Of a stretch of DNA of 64,000 nucleotides, positions 13,069 to 24,300 are shown one piece after another. Under the pieces are notes generated by a model. That model searched no databases and had not been told where the DNA came from. It saw only the letters and a list, made by a program, of their open reading frames with translations. Each line of letters begins with the position of its first letter. Position 1 is the stretch's first letter. This DNA is from Mytilus edulis (Eukaryota; Mollusca; Bivalvia; Mytilida; Mytilidae): NCBI RefSeq assembly GCF_963676685.1, contig NC_092346.1, forward strand, positions 33,183,133 to 33,247,132, in the 5' to 3' direction. The translations under genes and the position numbers were made by a program.

Positions 13069-14769
13069 ATGGCTTCATTCATTCTATGTGAACCTTGCAG
13101 TCACGAAGGGAACACGCAGAATGCAGAGAAATGGTGCACGGATTGCAACGAAGGGTTTTGTCATATATGTGAAAAGGCACATAAGTCATTGAGAATAACG
13201 AGAGAACACAATTTGATCCTAATCGAAGACTATCGTAAAATTGAAAATGTGAATGTGTCTATTCAGTGCGAGGAGCACGGGTCCAAACTGGAATTGTATT
13301 GCAAAGCACACGAAAAGGCTATTTGTATTGCATGCCTTCCAACAAGGCATAACGTTTGCTCCGAATCCATAATTCCTCTTGCAGAAGCAGCGAAAAATGC
13401 GAAGACATCAACTGCTGTGGCGGACTTGGAATATACAATTAACAATACATTAGTTAACATACGAACATGTCTTAATGAACGCGAGGCTGCAACCGAAAGA
13501 ATCGAAATACAGGAAAAGATCATCAAGAAGCGTATTTTTGATACGAGGGAAACTATAAATAATCATTTAGATGATCTGGAAGGAAAACTATTAAATGAGT
13601 TAACAACAACACATACTTCTTGTAAATCAAAATATGGGACAATACAGAACCAGCTAAAGGAAATAGAAAAGCAAACTAAACGTCTTCAAGAACAAACATT
13701 TCAACTAAAACGTTTTGCCCCAGACATACAGCTATTTCTAAGTACACATCAGATGAATAAGGAAATACACGACGAGGTAAAGTCCATAACAAAAACCTTA
13801 TCTTCCGTTAGAGATTACGATATAGAAATAGAGATACACCAGGGTATAACTTCACTGCTGAAAGATGTCGACTACTTTGGTAGAATAAAAATCGACGAAA
13901 GTACCACCAACTGTCCATTCAAGGATGCAAAAATTGATCAAGCTCAAATACAAGTACCAACTAAACAACAAGTACCAACTAGAAGATCTATTGACAGTAC
14001 AAAGCTTAAGCTGCGAAAGAAGTTCAAAATTGAACAGAAAGGAAGGGAAATGTACATTGCAGGATGTGCAATATTGGCCAATGGCAACTTACTGTTTGCA
14101 GACAACAAAGGACATAGTGTTCTAATGGAGTATAATGAAGAAGGACATTTTATCCGTGATATACCCGTATCAGCACAGCCATGGGATATGACAGTAATAG
14201 ATACCGACCAAATAGCTGTTTCTTATTTTCTTGAGTACATCGAGGTTATAGATTTAAAGAAAATGGCCGTTCTGAAAACAGTGAAATTCAAAAATAACTG
14301 TCGAGGTATATCATACAGTGATGGAAAGATTTATGTTGTAGTGTATGATGTAGGAATCGTAGTTTTGGATATGGAAGGAACTATACTTAATACAATCAAA
14401 TGTGATATGTCTGTCTATAATATCACGACGATTAAAGAAAGACTCTACTACACAGTGCCTACTTCAAATACTGTTTATTGTTGTACTACTAGTACAACTC
14501 GAAACAACATATGGAATTTAAATGATAGATCACTTAATGCACCGGGCGGCATTACAACTGACAGTTCACAATATTTGTTTGTTGTGGGTATACATTCTAA
14601 TAACCTTATGATATTTCAAGATGATGGAAAAGTCAGCAAAACATTACTTACCGAAGCAGACGGACTAGACAAACCCATACGTCTATATTACAATAAGAAA
14701 ACGAACATATTACTGGTGTGCAACCAACTCAACGGATATGCTTTTTTATACAGTGTTTTGTTTGATTAA
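13069..14769 (+). CDS. B-box / NHL-type TRIM-like protein, copy A (566 aa)
   Basis: A single long exon codes for a TRIM-like protein without a RING. Two B-box zinc fingers come first: ligands about C7, C10, C23, C26, C31, C34, H38, H47, then C67, H70, C78, H81, C86, C89, H94, C97. In the second box a Cys takes the usual last His place. Residues ~105-235 are charged and helical (coiled coil). A short linker follows, then from ~335 to the end a beta-propeller of NHL-like repeats (GCAILANGNLLFADN, PGGITTDSSQYLFVVG). Related proteins act as multimeric adaptors, some in antiviral signalling; with no RING, ubiquitin-ligase activity is not expected from this chain alone. Start: the open frame extends to a GTG at 13057, but the first ATG is at 13069, conserved in all copies. 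No stops or frameshifts, so it is probably functional. Confidence 0.92.
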   Translation: MASFILCEPCSHEGNTQNAEKWCTDCNEGFCHICEKAHKSLRITREHNLILIEDYRKIENVNVSIQCEEHGSKLELYCKAHEKAICIACLPTRHNVCSESIIPLAEAAKNAKTSTAVADLEYTINNTLVNIRTCLNEREAATERIEIQEKIIKKRIFDTRETINNHLDDLEGKLLNELTTTHTSCKSKYGTIQNQLKEIEKQTKRLQEQTFQLKRFAPDIQLFLSTHQMNKEIHDEVKSITKTLSSVRDYDIEIEIHQGITSLLKDVDYFGRIKIDESTTNCPFKDAKIDQAQIQVPTKQQVPTRRSIDSTKLKLRKKFKIEQKGREMYIAGCAILANGNLLFADNKGHSVLMEYNEEGHFIRDIPVSAQPWDMTVIDTDQIAVSYFLEYIEVIDLKKMAVLKTVKFKNNCRGISYSDGKIYVVVYDVGIVVLDMEGTILNTIKCDMSVYNITTIKERLYYTVPTSNTVYCCTTSTTRNNIWNLNDRSLNAPGGITTDSSQYLFVVGIHSNNLMIFQDDGKVSKTLLTEADGLDKPIRLYYNKKTNILLVCNQLNGYAFLYSVLFD

Positions 14770-14779
14770 ATGCGTAATG

Positions 14780-16140
14780 CTGATGTTGAATCTAGTATAG
14801 TGGATGCATCTGCAAACTTGTACAATACAGTATGCATTCACCATAATCGTATGAATTATGAATTATGAATTTAATATCAATATTAATAATGATATTTTTT
14901 GTTATCAGAACAAAAAGTTGTTCAGAAAATTAACCTTTATAAACTGAATACCTGTTTAATCTTAAACAAAAAAGTGTCTTAAGTGCTGAAGGGGTTCAAT
15001 TTAAATGTGTTTAGAAACATATATGTCCCACTTTAACCTTGCAAGTCATTTTTGATGAAAATTGTAATGAATTTATTATGCTGTTACATCTAAATATAGA
15101 AATGATATACATTTTTTTATGCTTTGATGGCTACATTTGGAAGTGAATCACGTTGTTAGAAAATACACAAAGCTTGAAAATTTTATATACATTTATGTTT
15201 ATGATATCATCTGCCAGACAGGTTTATTTGTTTCCAAAAATATATTACTGTATGTATATGAAAATTCTGTTTTAACATTTTTCAAAGATTTTTGTTCTAT
15301 CGAAGAGGAATAATTTTTATCTTATTTTTATCTTATTTAAAAAAAATATTTCATTTATTTTTATTGTACATATTTTCTACAAAGTTGAACCCACAAGTAA
15401 TTAAATGTGCCATTGGTCATTTTCTGTTTGCATTAGGCTATATTTCTACATACATTCCATGCTATGCTTATTTTGGAGCATGCTCAGTTCGAGATCTATC
15501 TGATAAATGCATTTTTGTTCCCCAATAAATCACTGTATTAATTATTCAAGATGGGGTATCTTCATCATGGGAATTTTGTTTTGAAAAAATTGATATTAAT
15601 AACGAAAAGGCCAATTGTAAACGTTATAATAATCTATTATTTGAAGACGTATGAGATGATTTTGTACATTGTACATTGCAAATACAATTCAGCTTTGACA
15701 GCACTGCTTCATTTTGAATACCATGCAGTTGATGTGTCTATATCAAATATATACAAAGTATATTGTATCATGAACCTACATGGTATTAAAATCATTTATA
15801 CCTATCTAAAATCCAAGACGGCTGCTTTTAAGCATAAATTTCAAAAGAACTTTGTCTGTTTGTAACATTTTACTGGTTGATGGTATACCATACACAAACA
15901 TAGAATTATAGCAGATATTGAGTTTGGTTGTATAAAAAATGGTATACAATTCACTATTTGGATGCTAAATCTGCATATTTAGTAAAATTCTTCACAGCCT
16001 TGAAGGTTCATTGCATCTGAAGTTCTTTTGTTTCAGCTAAAAGAATTACATTTTTTTCATAATGATATTGATTCAAGTGATGGAATAATATTAATCTTGC
16101 CTGGAACATGATATATATTCGTTTTGTTTTAACTTTGATA
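14780..16140. other. Downstream segment D3 of gene copy A, truncated
   Basis: This is the 3' flank of copy A. It matches D1 from ~165 to ~2100 and D4 from ~22420. It stops abruptly at about 16140, where a satellite monomer begins ('agttatcaaaggtaccagg'). Relative to D1 it lacks both D1 insertions, so it serves as the empty-site reference. The small ORFs are not conserved. No polyadenylation signal could be fixed with certainty. Confidence 0.7.
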
Positions 16141-16440
16141 GTTATCAAAGGTACCAGGATTATAATCTAGTACGCCAGACGCGCGTTTCGTCTACATAAG
16201 ACTCATCAGTGACGCTCAAATCAAAATATTGATAAAGCCAAACAAGTACAAAGTTGAAGAGCAATGAGGACCAAAATTCCAAAACGTTTTGCCAAATATG
16301 ACCAAGGTAATCTACTCCTCGGATAAGAAAATCCTTAGTTTTTCACAAAAAAAAAATCTAAGTTTTGTAACAGGAAATTTATAAAAATGACCATATTATT
16401 GATATTCATGTCAGTACTGACTACTGGGCTGGTAACTGCT
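16141..16440. repeat. Satellite 'cgccagacgcgcgtttcgtc', single monomer
   Basis: It has the full order of landmarks: tatcaaaggtaccagg, cgccagacgcgcgtttcgtc, agactcatcagtgacgctc, gttgaagagcaatgaggacc, gtaacaggaaatttataaa, then 'gactactgggctgg'. It ends before the 'ccaccagcagtggcatcga' module seen in the clusters. It sits exactly at the break between D3 and U2, which suggests a part in the rearrangement or insertion at a break. Confidence 0.85.
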
Positions 16441-18239
16441 CCATTTCAGTCATTGGAATTTAAAAGATAAAATCAAGACATTATTAATTTCATGCGTCGA
16501 ACACTTTTTTTCTGGATTTGCCTTCGTCAGGAATAATACTCTGTATTTGAAAGCCAATGCTGTTTAATAACCATAACGCATATAGCTTTATGATAAAAAA
16601 AAAAAAAAAAAATCGAAAGCAATAGTAGCCAAATTTACATAATTATTCTTACCTGTTAGTGTTTCAGTTATACGTTACAATCTTTAAACTTCTCAATTGG
16701 TAACGTCAAAAATTGACGTTTTACGCCGATTATTGAGGATATATTTTTTATTTCGTTGTCAATTTTTTTTTTGCACATCAATATTGGTACTTCTAAATGT
16801 TTGGTTGCACTGAATATTCATGAAATATTTCCCACTGGAAGTAACGTCACAATTTCTGTATTTGGGTAAGATAATAGTCTATAAAAAATAATCAGATATG
16901 GTATAAGTGCAAATAAGACAACTCTCTACCAGAAACCAAATGACATAGAAAGTACTTAATTTTTCCCCATTTCAATCCGAAAAGGTAGAAAATATCCATC
17001 AAAAGGTTGTGGGGTAATACAAGTACACTTTACTTTTTTAAATAACGGAACAGCTAAATTAAAAAAGGCAATGATTGTCACACAAAAATAGTAATACTCA
17101 TCTCATATATGTTAACAAGATTTGTATGATTTATCAGAATATAAAAACACTCTTCAGGCACAACAATTTCATTTTCACTTTCAAGTTCCATACATATGGA
17201 TCTAATTGTAGAGAAATAAGAAATCGCAGTTTTTTGCTTCAAAAATTTGAAAATGAATTAATGATTGTTTTTTTCACGACTTTGGAACTTCATATACACG
17301 AACAACTCCAGCCATCAGATTTTTTTTCCTAATTTTTTTTTGTCTTCTTGCATGATACTATGGAATAATGTCCGATATGATACAACCATTGGTGTTAAGA
17401 ACACCAAAAATATAAAACAAACAAACAATATTATTTTGAAAGACATAAAATGCGTTCAGAATCGTAAACGTTGAAAACGTAAGAAAATCGTCAAGTGGAC
17501 AAACATGCTAGACATTGGATTTGTTTTAAAAGGAAGTCGTTTTTGCTACGCAAATTATGCAACTGTTTGTAGAGATACAAGTAAGTACAATTACGGAATA
17601 ATGTCATGGAGAAATTCCTATTCGATTACTGTACTTATCTATAAAAATTTGCCTGAACGGATGATAATTTACCAAGTTTTAGAATTTGGATTTTCCCATT
17701 TGAATGTTAGTTTTCGTTTACTAAGGATCAAAGGCAAAATTTCAAGATTTTAAAACAAAAGCTGACGTTGTGTTTAGATTTTTTACAAAAAGAAGTAAAT
17801 GTTCTGTTTGCCTATTTAAATATGTGTGCACTGTATTAGTAGATATTGCCACAGTTGTATACCGTCTTTAGTTGAAATGTAAAACTTTTTGGTTAAAGAC
17901 AACAAAACAACATATATCTGAACAATTGTTGCACTCACCTGGTGTGCAAAACTGAATAGTTTATAATCCAAATAAAAAAAAGATCAGAATAAAAATCGAC
18001 TGAAATATGTTTTTTATTTGCTCTTCTTTTTAAACAGGACAATTTTTGTTGATATTTAAAAGTTTTATTTTTTTAGAAATAAGACTGAATCTGATAATCC
18101 TATCTGATATACTTTTTATAAAAAAAAAATATAATTATCAACTTTTTAAAAACTAAGTTCCCTATTTCGTGTCGAGTAATACTGTTTGTACATAAGAATT
18201 GTTTACGTTTTTTTTTAAATACTAGTATACGCGATTGAA
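16441..18239. other. Upstream segment U2 of gene copy B, non-coding
   Basis: This is collinear with 27700-31390 upstream of copy C. Shared landmarks: 'tttctggatttgcc', 'gccgattattgaggata', 'atggtataagtgcaaataag', 'ttcaagttccatacatatg', 'aagttttagaatttggattttcccatt'. Short ORFs of 69-85 codons are not kept between the two copies as protein, so I do not call genes. The U2/U3 pair is more alike than U1 is to either. Confidence 0.65.
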
Positions 18240-18335
18240 ACACTGTATCTTATACCACGTGACAGTCTTTGTTAATCACACGACGCAGTAGAATGACACT
18301 TCTAAACGGCTGTATTCATATGTGATCATTTGTTG
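18240..18335 (+). promoter_or_regulatory. Conserved promoter-proximal region and exon 1 of gene copy B
   Basis: It has the same elements as for copy A: cacgtgacag, 'tgttaatcac', a tgacgcagtagaatgac word (acgacgcagtag here), 'tgtattcatatgtgatca' and the donor ttg|gtaagt at 18336. It is a candidate regulated core promoter with an untranslated first exon. Confidence 0.55.
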
Positions 18336-18603
18336 GTAAGTATATTTCTCATAGTTATTCTATTTTATTTTATGTGTTGGAAATGTTATCAAATAATCCT
18401 TTTTAATAATAGTTTGTTTCTGATTTTACAATATTATTATTACCCCAAGTTTTGTATTCAACCTCCTTGTTTAGGGTGTCGGCTATCTGGTAATGAAGGG
18501 TCCAACTAGAGGTAAAACACCCTTTTATCCTTTTATATTTTTGACGATTGTCCTTCTAAATACCATCATACAACATCTCGTAGTTTTTGCATCTGATACA
18601 TTA

Positions 18604-20272
18604 CTGTGCTTATCTAATAACCTTTGCGGTTGGGAATTACCTATTGCCTGACCAGTTTAAAAAAATGTCAATACAATGTGTCCATTTAAATTGTACAATA
18701 GGTATTGTGAGAACTATTATCAACAGGTGGTCATTTAGCTACCTGTAAATTTACCTGGTTTGTTTTTGACAGAGCTAATTAAAATGAATGATAGCTAGCT
18801 TGCTTTCCTCATGTCCAATGTCCTGAATGGACTATTCTATTTAGGTATGGGACATTTTACATTTAATACACTATTTAATCTTTCTAATAAAGATATTTGT
18901 TGTAAATTTATTTATTTTGCTTACAATCACAAATAAATCATTGCTGGTAAATCCCACTTTCATAATGAAGAATAAAGCACTGAAATTTCTATTCACTAAG
19001 CCTTTTGTACTTTTTTGATATATTGAAAATAAATTTTTAACAGTAATTCCAATTGAAGTATTACTCAATTTATTTCACTTGACTGGGCGGAGTTTATCCA
19101 GTTTGCTCATGATCTATCATAATAAACCAGTCCATAAAATTGAGAATGGAAATGGGGAATGTGTCAAAGAGACAACAACCCGACCAAATAAAAAACAACA
19201 GCAGAGGGTCACCAACAGGTCTTCAATGTAGCGAGAAATTCCCGCACCCGGAGGCGTCCTTCAGCTGACCCCTAAACAAATATATACTAGTTCAGTGATA
19301 ATGAACGCCATACTAATTTCCAAATTGTACACAAGAAACTAAAATAAAAATAATACAAGACTAACAAAGGCCAGAGGCTCCTGACTTGGGACAGGCGCAA
19401 AAATGCGGCGGGGTTAAACATGTTTGTGAGATCTCAACCCTCCCCCTATACCTCTAACCAATGCAGAAAAGTAAACGCATAACAATACGCATCTATAGAT
19501 AGGTGTTTTAGGATAAACTCATCAATGCATTGTCCAGTCATTCTTTTGTAAATTCCTTTGAGGTCAATGACAGGTGATTAGAAATCAGTAATAACTATAA
19601 CGGCAATCATCGTAATCACACACATTTTCAAGTCGACTGTCCTCGTGCAAATTAAAACGTAAGCTCCGCCCGATCAGTTGAAATAACATTGGTAATAGAT
19701 CCTGAATATTAAATGAAACTTAGCATCACTACTATTCCATTTCAGGAATCGTAATATAAAATGAAAATATATCCCATAAGAAAACACCAAGCCACACATA
19801 ATTCATCTTGTAGAATTATTCACAATTAGATGGGCTATCCAAAAAAAATCCATTTCACAAACACTTTAATTCCATATCAAGAATCAGAAACTTAAAATAC
19901 ATCCCAAATTAAAAACACCATGAAGCCAACATATATCTACTCGTTTTATAAACTAAATTCACTGATTGACATTTTTATCTTGACTATTAAGAGACACAAA
20001 AAGAAATGGCTTAAAATGTCCCATATCTGAATAGAATAGTCTATTCAGGACATTGGTCATGATACATGAGAAAAGCAAGCTAGCTATCAGTAATTTAAAT
20101 TTTACCTTTAAGGAATAGTGAAGATTGTTTACTGTGTAGTTAAATGACCACCTGTTGATGAGTTCTCACAATAACTATTGTACAATTAAAATGGACAAAT
20201 TGTGTTGACAATTTTTTATACTGGTCAGGCAATAGGTATTTAAATACCACAAAGGTGATTGGATAATTACAG
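18604..20272. mobile_element. Fold-back TIR element, TA target duplication, 1.67 kb
   Basis: Long imperfect inverted arms, about 260 bases each (18604-18860 and 20008-20272), begin CTGT..TTATC.AAT.ACCTTTG and share 'acctattgcctgaccagt', 'caacaggtggtcattta', 'gctagcttgcttt' and 'ccaatgtcctgaat'. TA flanks both ends (18602-18603, 20273-20274). Intron C near 31750-31775 gives the uninterrupted site. There is no transposase; the core carries a copy of dispersed repeat B. Tc1/mariner-type mobilisation is suggested by TA only. Confidence 0.8.
19137..19500 (+). repeat. Dispersed repeat B
   Basis: It begins 'aaaattgagaatggaaatgg', contains 'aattcccgcacccggaggcg' and 'gaggctcctgacttgggaca', and ends near 'ctcaaccctccccctatacc'. 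A short fragment of the 5' end recurs at 46158-46205. Its last third resembles the tail of repeat A ('ctgacttaggacaggtgcaaa'), so the two families share a 3' module. Class undetermined; SINE-like by size. Confidence 0.7.
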
Positions 20273-20711
20273 TAAAACAGTAATAAAACATGGAAATAGC
20301 AAGTATGGAAACCGGTATAAACATACTCGATCCAAAATAAAGGCCGTACGTTGAACTATAATGGTTTCCGATTACAAATTGGGACTTGGATGGAGAGCTG
20401 ATTCATTGACAATCATTCCAAATCTTCTTATATCTATATATTAATTCTGCAATTAGTGATCAAGGAGGAACAAGATAGGACAATTTATTATTTATTTTCC
20501 ACATAAGAACATTATAGTTTCATTGAACAATTTGTTCGATCAAAAACCATATGCATAGATGATGATCGATGATAAGGCCTCTGAGGGTAATGCATGCTTA
20601 AAAGCTTATTTTAATTGTAATAAGGCAAAACATCAATGTAATCGTATAACATATAATAACTTATTATTTTTAATGCATTTATTTTTTTGATAACCAGATG
20701 TGTTGAGATAT

Positions 20712-22409
20712 ATGGCTTCATTTATACCATGTGGACCCTGTGGTCACGACGGGAACACACGGAATACAGAGAAATGGTGCACGGATTGCAACGAAGGGTT
20801 TTGTAATGTATGTGAAAAGGCACATAAGTCATTGAGAATAACAAGAGATCACAATTTGATCTTAATCGAAGACTACCGAAAAATTGAAAATAGGAATGTT
20901 TGTATTCAGTGCGAGGAGCACGGGTCAAAACTGGAATTGTATTGCAAAGTTCACGAAAATACTATTTGCATTGCATGCTTTACAGCAAAGCATAAAGAAT
21001 GCTCCGACGCCATAATTCCACTTGCAGAAGCAGCGAAAAATGCGAAGAAATCAACTGCTCTGACGGACTTAGAACACACAATTAACGAAACATTAGTAAA
21101 CATACAAAAATGTCGTAAGGATCGCGAGACTGCATCCGTAAGAATCGAAATACAGGAAAAAATCATCAAGAAGCGTATTTTTGATACGAGGGAAACTATA
21201 AATAAGCATTTAGATGATCTGGAAAGAAAACTATTAGATGAGTTGACAACAACACATACTTCTTGTAAATCAAAATATGGGACAATACAGAACAAGCTAA
21301 ATGAAATGGAAATAGAAATTAAACGCCTTCAAGAACATACATCTCAACTAAAACGTTTTGCACCAGACATACAGGTGTTTTTGAGGACACATCAGACGAA
21401 TAAAGAAATTCACGACGAGGTAAAGTCCATAACAAAAGCCTTAGCTTCCGGTAGAAATTACGACATAGAAATAGAGATACACCATGGTATTACGTCATTG
21501 CTGAAAGATGTTGATTTTTTTGCTAGAGTAAAAGTCGATGAAAGTACCATCAATTGTCCATTTACGGATTCAAAAATGGATCAAGCCCAAATACATGTAC
21601 CAGTTAGACAGCAAGTACCAACTAGAAAATCAGTTAATAATACAAAGCTACGACTGCAAAAGAAATTCACAATTAAGAGAAAAGAAAAGGAAATGTACAT
21701 TTCAGGATGTGCAATATTGGCAAATGGTAACGTATTGATTGCAGACAACGCTGGGAACAATGTACTAATCGAGTATAATGAAGACGGACTTTTTATCCGT
21801 GATATATCAGTTTCTAAAAACCCATGGGATCTGACAGTAATAGATACCGATCAAATAGCTGTTTCGTATAACACTTATAAATACATCGAAATAATAGATT
21901 TAAACAAAATAACCGTTCTCAAAAATTTGAGATTAAAAAACAGCTGTCGGGGGATATCATACAGCGATGAAAAAATTTATGTTGTAGTTTTTGGTGCAGG
22001 AATCGTAGTGTTGGATATGGAAGGAACTATACTTAATACAATCCAGTGTGAAATGCATGTGTATAATATCACGACGATCAAAGACAGAATCTACTACACA
22101 GTGCCATTTGCGGATACAATTAACTGTTGTAGTACAACGGGAAACAATATATGGAATTTTAAGAATACATCACTAACCACACCGGGCGGCATTGCCACTG
22201 ACGGTGCCCAAAATCTGTTTGTTGTGGGTATAAGATCTAACAACCTTATGATATTGCAAGATGATGGAACTGTCAGCAAAACATTACTTACCAACGCAGA
22301 CGGACTAGACAAACCCATACGTCTATATTACAATAAGAAAACGAACATATTATTGGTGTGCAACAAACACGACGGAATTGTTTTTTTATATAGTGTTTTG
22401 TTTGATTAA
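20712..22409 (+). CDS. B-box / NHL-type TRIM-like protein, copy B (565 aa)
   Basis: It aligns end to end with copy A: the same two B-boxes with all zinc ligands kept (first-box start CGPCGHDG, second box with C-x2-H-x7-C-x2-H-x4-C-x2-C), the same coiled coil, linker and NHL-like propeller, and the same C-terminal SVLFD. No RING. Differences are mostly single residues, many in the linker (~residues 300-330) and on the propeller. The frame is fully open, which implies selection against decay since duplication. The ATG at 20712 is chosen because the frame above it reaches only a GTG at 20700, right after the inferred splice acceptor. Confidence 0.92.
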   Translation: MASFIPCGPCGHDGNTRNTEKWCTDCNEGFCNVCEKAHKSLRITRDHNLILIEDYRKIENRNVCIQCEEHGSKLELYCKVHENTICIACFTAKHKECSDAIIPLAEAAKNAKKSTALTDLEHTINETLVNIQKCRKDRETASVRIEIQEKIIKKRIFDTRETINKHLDDLERKLLDELTTTHTSCKSKYGTIQNKLNEMEIEIKRLQEHTSQLKRFAPDIQVFLRTHQTNKEIHDEVKSITKALASGRNYDIEIEIHHGITSLLKDVDFFARVKVDESTINCPFTDSKMDQAQIHVPVRQQVPTRKSVNNTKLRLQKKFTIKRKEKEMYISGCAILANGNVLIADNAGNNVLIEYNEDGLFIRDISVSKNPWDLTVIDTDQIAVSYNTYKYIEIIDLNKITVLKNLRLKNSCRGISYSDEKIYVVVFGAGIVVLDMEGTILNTIQCEMHVYNITTIKDRIYYTVPFADTINCCSTTGNNIWNFKNTSLTTPGGIATDGAQNLFVVGIRSNNLMILQDDGTVSKTLLTNADGLDKPIRLYYNKKTNILLVCNKHDGIVFLYSVLFD

Positions 22410-22989
22410 ATGCGCAATGCTGATGTTGAATGTAGTTAGTGTATGCATCTGTAAACTTGTACAATACAGTTTAGATTCACCATAATCGTATGAATTATGA
22501 ATTACGAATTTATTATCAATATTAATAATGAGATTTTTAGTTATTAGAACAAAACAGTTGTTCAGAAAATTAACCTTTATAAACTGAATACCTGTTTAAT
22601 CTGAAAAAAAATGTCTTAAGTGCTGAAGGGGTTCATTTTGAATGTGTTTGGAAACAATATTACCTATAGAAACATATATGTTCCACTTTAATCTTGCAAG
22701 TCATTTTTGATGAAAATTGTAATGCATTTATTATGCTGTTACAACTAAATATAGAAATGATATACAATTTTTTCTGCTTTGATGGCTACATTTGGAAGTG
22801 AATCATGTTGTTAGAAAATACACAAAGCTTGAAAATTTTATATACATTTATGTTTATGATATCATTTACCAGACAGGCCTTATTTGTTTTCAAAAAAATA
22901 TATTACTGTATGTGAAAGAAGATTGTGTTTTTACGGAAGCCGTAAGGGGACACTCAAAAAATTTGATTTTTTTAAAATTTGAAATCACG

Positions 22990-23475
22990 ATAAAACATTG
23001 CCGTTTTACCGAGATCTCGATAAAAAATATATCGTGATCTCGATAAAACGAAACTGTTATATCGAGATCTCGGATTATTATATCGTTATCTCGATTTATT
23101 ATATCGAGATCTCGGATTATTACATCGTTATCTCAATTTATTCTATCATAATCTCGAAAAAACGAAACTGTTATATAGATCTCGGATTATTATATCGTTA
23201 TCTCGATTTATTAAATGAAGATCTCGGATTATTATATCGTTATCTCGATTTATTATATCGCGATCTCGGATTATTATATCGTTATCTCGATTTATTATAT
23301 CGTTATCTCGGGTTATTATATCGTTATCTCGATTTATTATATCAATATCTCGGATTATTAAATCGTTATCTCTGTTAAATATATCGAGATATCGATATAA
23401 TAAATCGAGATAACGATATAATAATCCAAGATAACGATATAATAAATCGAGAATAAATCGGAATAACGATATAAA
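22990..23475. repeat. Left array of the 21/42-bp CGAGATCTCG repeat
   Basis: About eleven 42-bp units alternate between forms containing the perfect palindrome cgagatctcg and forms with cgttatctcg. The last 90 bases turn around ('tatcgagatatcgatata'), giving a local hairpin. Unit variation is substitution only, with little length change. It forms one arm of the fold-back element. Confidence 0.9.
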
Positions 23476-23834
23476 TTGGTTATTTTCTAATTTTCAGGCG
23501 TATTTTGGCATTTAGGTCCTCCTTAACCCCTTCAATGGTCATTGCGAAACAATGGACATGTTATATCTATAAATATGGGATGAAGAACAGCAAAGGTAAC
23601 GTGAAAATAAAAAAAATAACCTTGAGTATTTTTATATTTATGTTTTGGTATTCAGGTCGTCCATACATTGAACCAAGGAATTTTGGTTAAAATAATTGGG
23701 GAAATCCACTAGTTTATTCTTCGAAACTAAATAAATGAATGAATTAAGTTAACAAATTTAAAGAGTGCTATGAACTTTTTTTTCTCATATTAATTTTAAT
23801 ATTTGTTAGATAACATCACAATGACGAATTAAAA

Positions 23835-24300
23835 AATACAGTTTCGTTTTATCGAGATAACTATATATTCTTATCGAGATCTCGATATATTTAACAGAGA
23901 TAACGATTTAATAATCCGAGATCTCGTTATTATTAATCGAGATCACGATATAATAATCCGAGATCTCGATATAACAGTTTCGTTTTATCGAGAAAACGAT
24001 GCAATAAATCGAGATAACGATATAATAATCCGATATCTTCATTTAACAAATCGAGATCACGATATAATAATCCGAGATCTGGATATAACAGTTTCGTTTT
24101 TTCGAGATAACGATAGAATAAATTGAGATAACGATGTAATAAATTGAGATAACGATGTAATAATCCGAGATCTCGATATAATAAATCGAGATAACGATAT
24201 AAATATCCGAGATCTCGATTTAACTCTTTCATTTTATCGAGATAACGATATATTTTGTATCGAGATTTCGGTAAAACGGTAATGGTTTATCGTCATCTCG
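23835..24300. repeat. Right array of the 21/42-bp CGAGATCTCG repeat, inverted
   Basis: The reverse complement of the left array: 'taataatccgagatctcg' units alternate with 'aataaatcgagataacgat'. The outermost bases 'ttcggtaaaacggtaatggttt' pair with 'aaaacattgccgttttaccg' at 22990-23012. The arms could form a very long imperfect stem. Confidence 0.9.

Larger units (their letters stand above)
18336..20697 (+). other. Intron 1 of gene copy B, enlarged by insertions
   Basis: Donor gtaagtat is at 18336 and acceptor gataaccag ends at 20697. The first ~250 bases match introns A and C. From 20273 onward the sequence again matches the ends of introns A and C. The middle 1.67 kb is the TA-flanked fold-back element. 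Inferred from alignment among the three copies. Confidence 0.6.

Noticed and set aside
13263-13526. Minus-strand ORFs opposite the B-box genes (also 20951-21295 and 38682-38945)
   Set aside because: They mirror each other only because the sense strands are homologous; they are shadows of the coding exon.
22998-23378. 126-codon ORF with LLYRYLD/LLYRDLG repeats, and its minus-strand twin at 23933-24232
   Set aside because: Both are simply the 42-bp palindromic repeat read in a frame (a multiple of three); there is no start context, no unique part, and the frame is a by-product.
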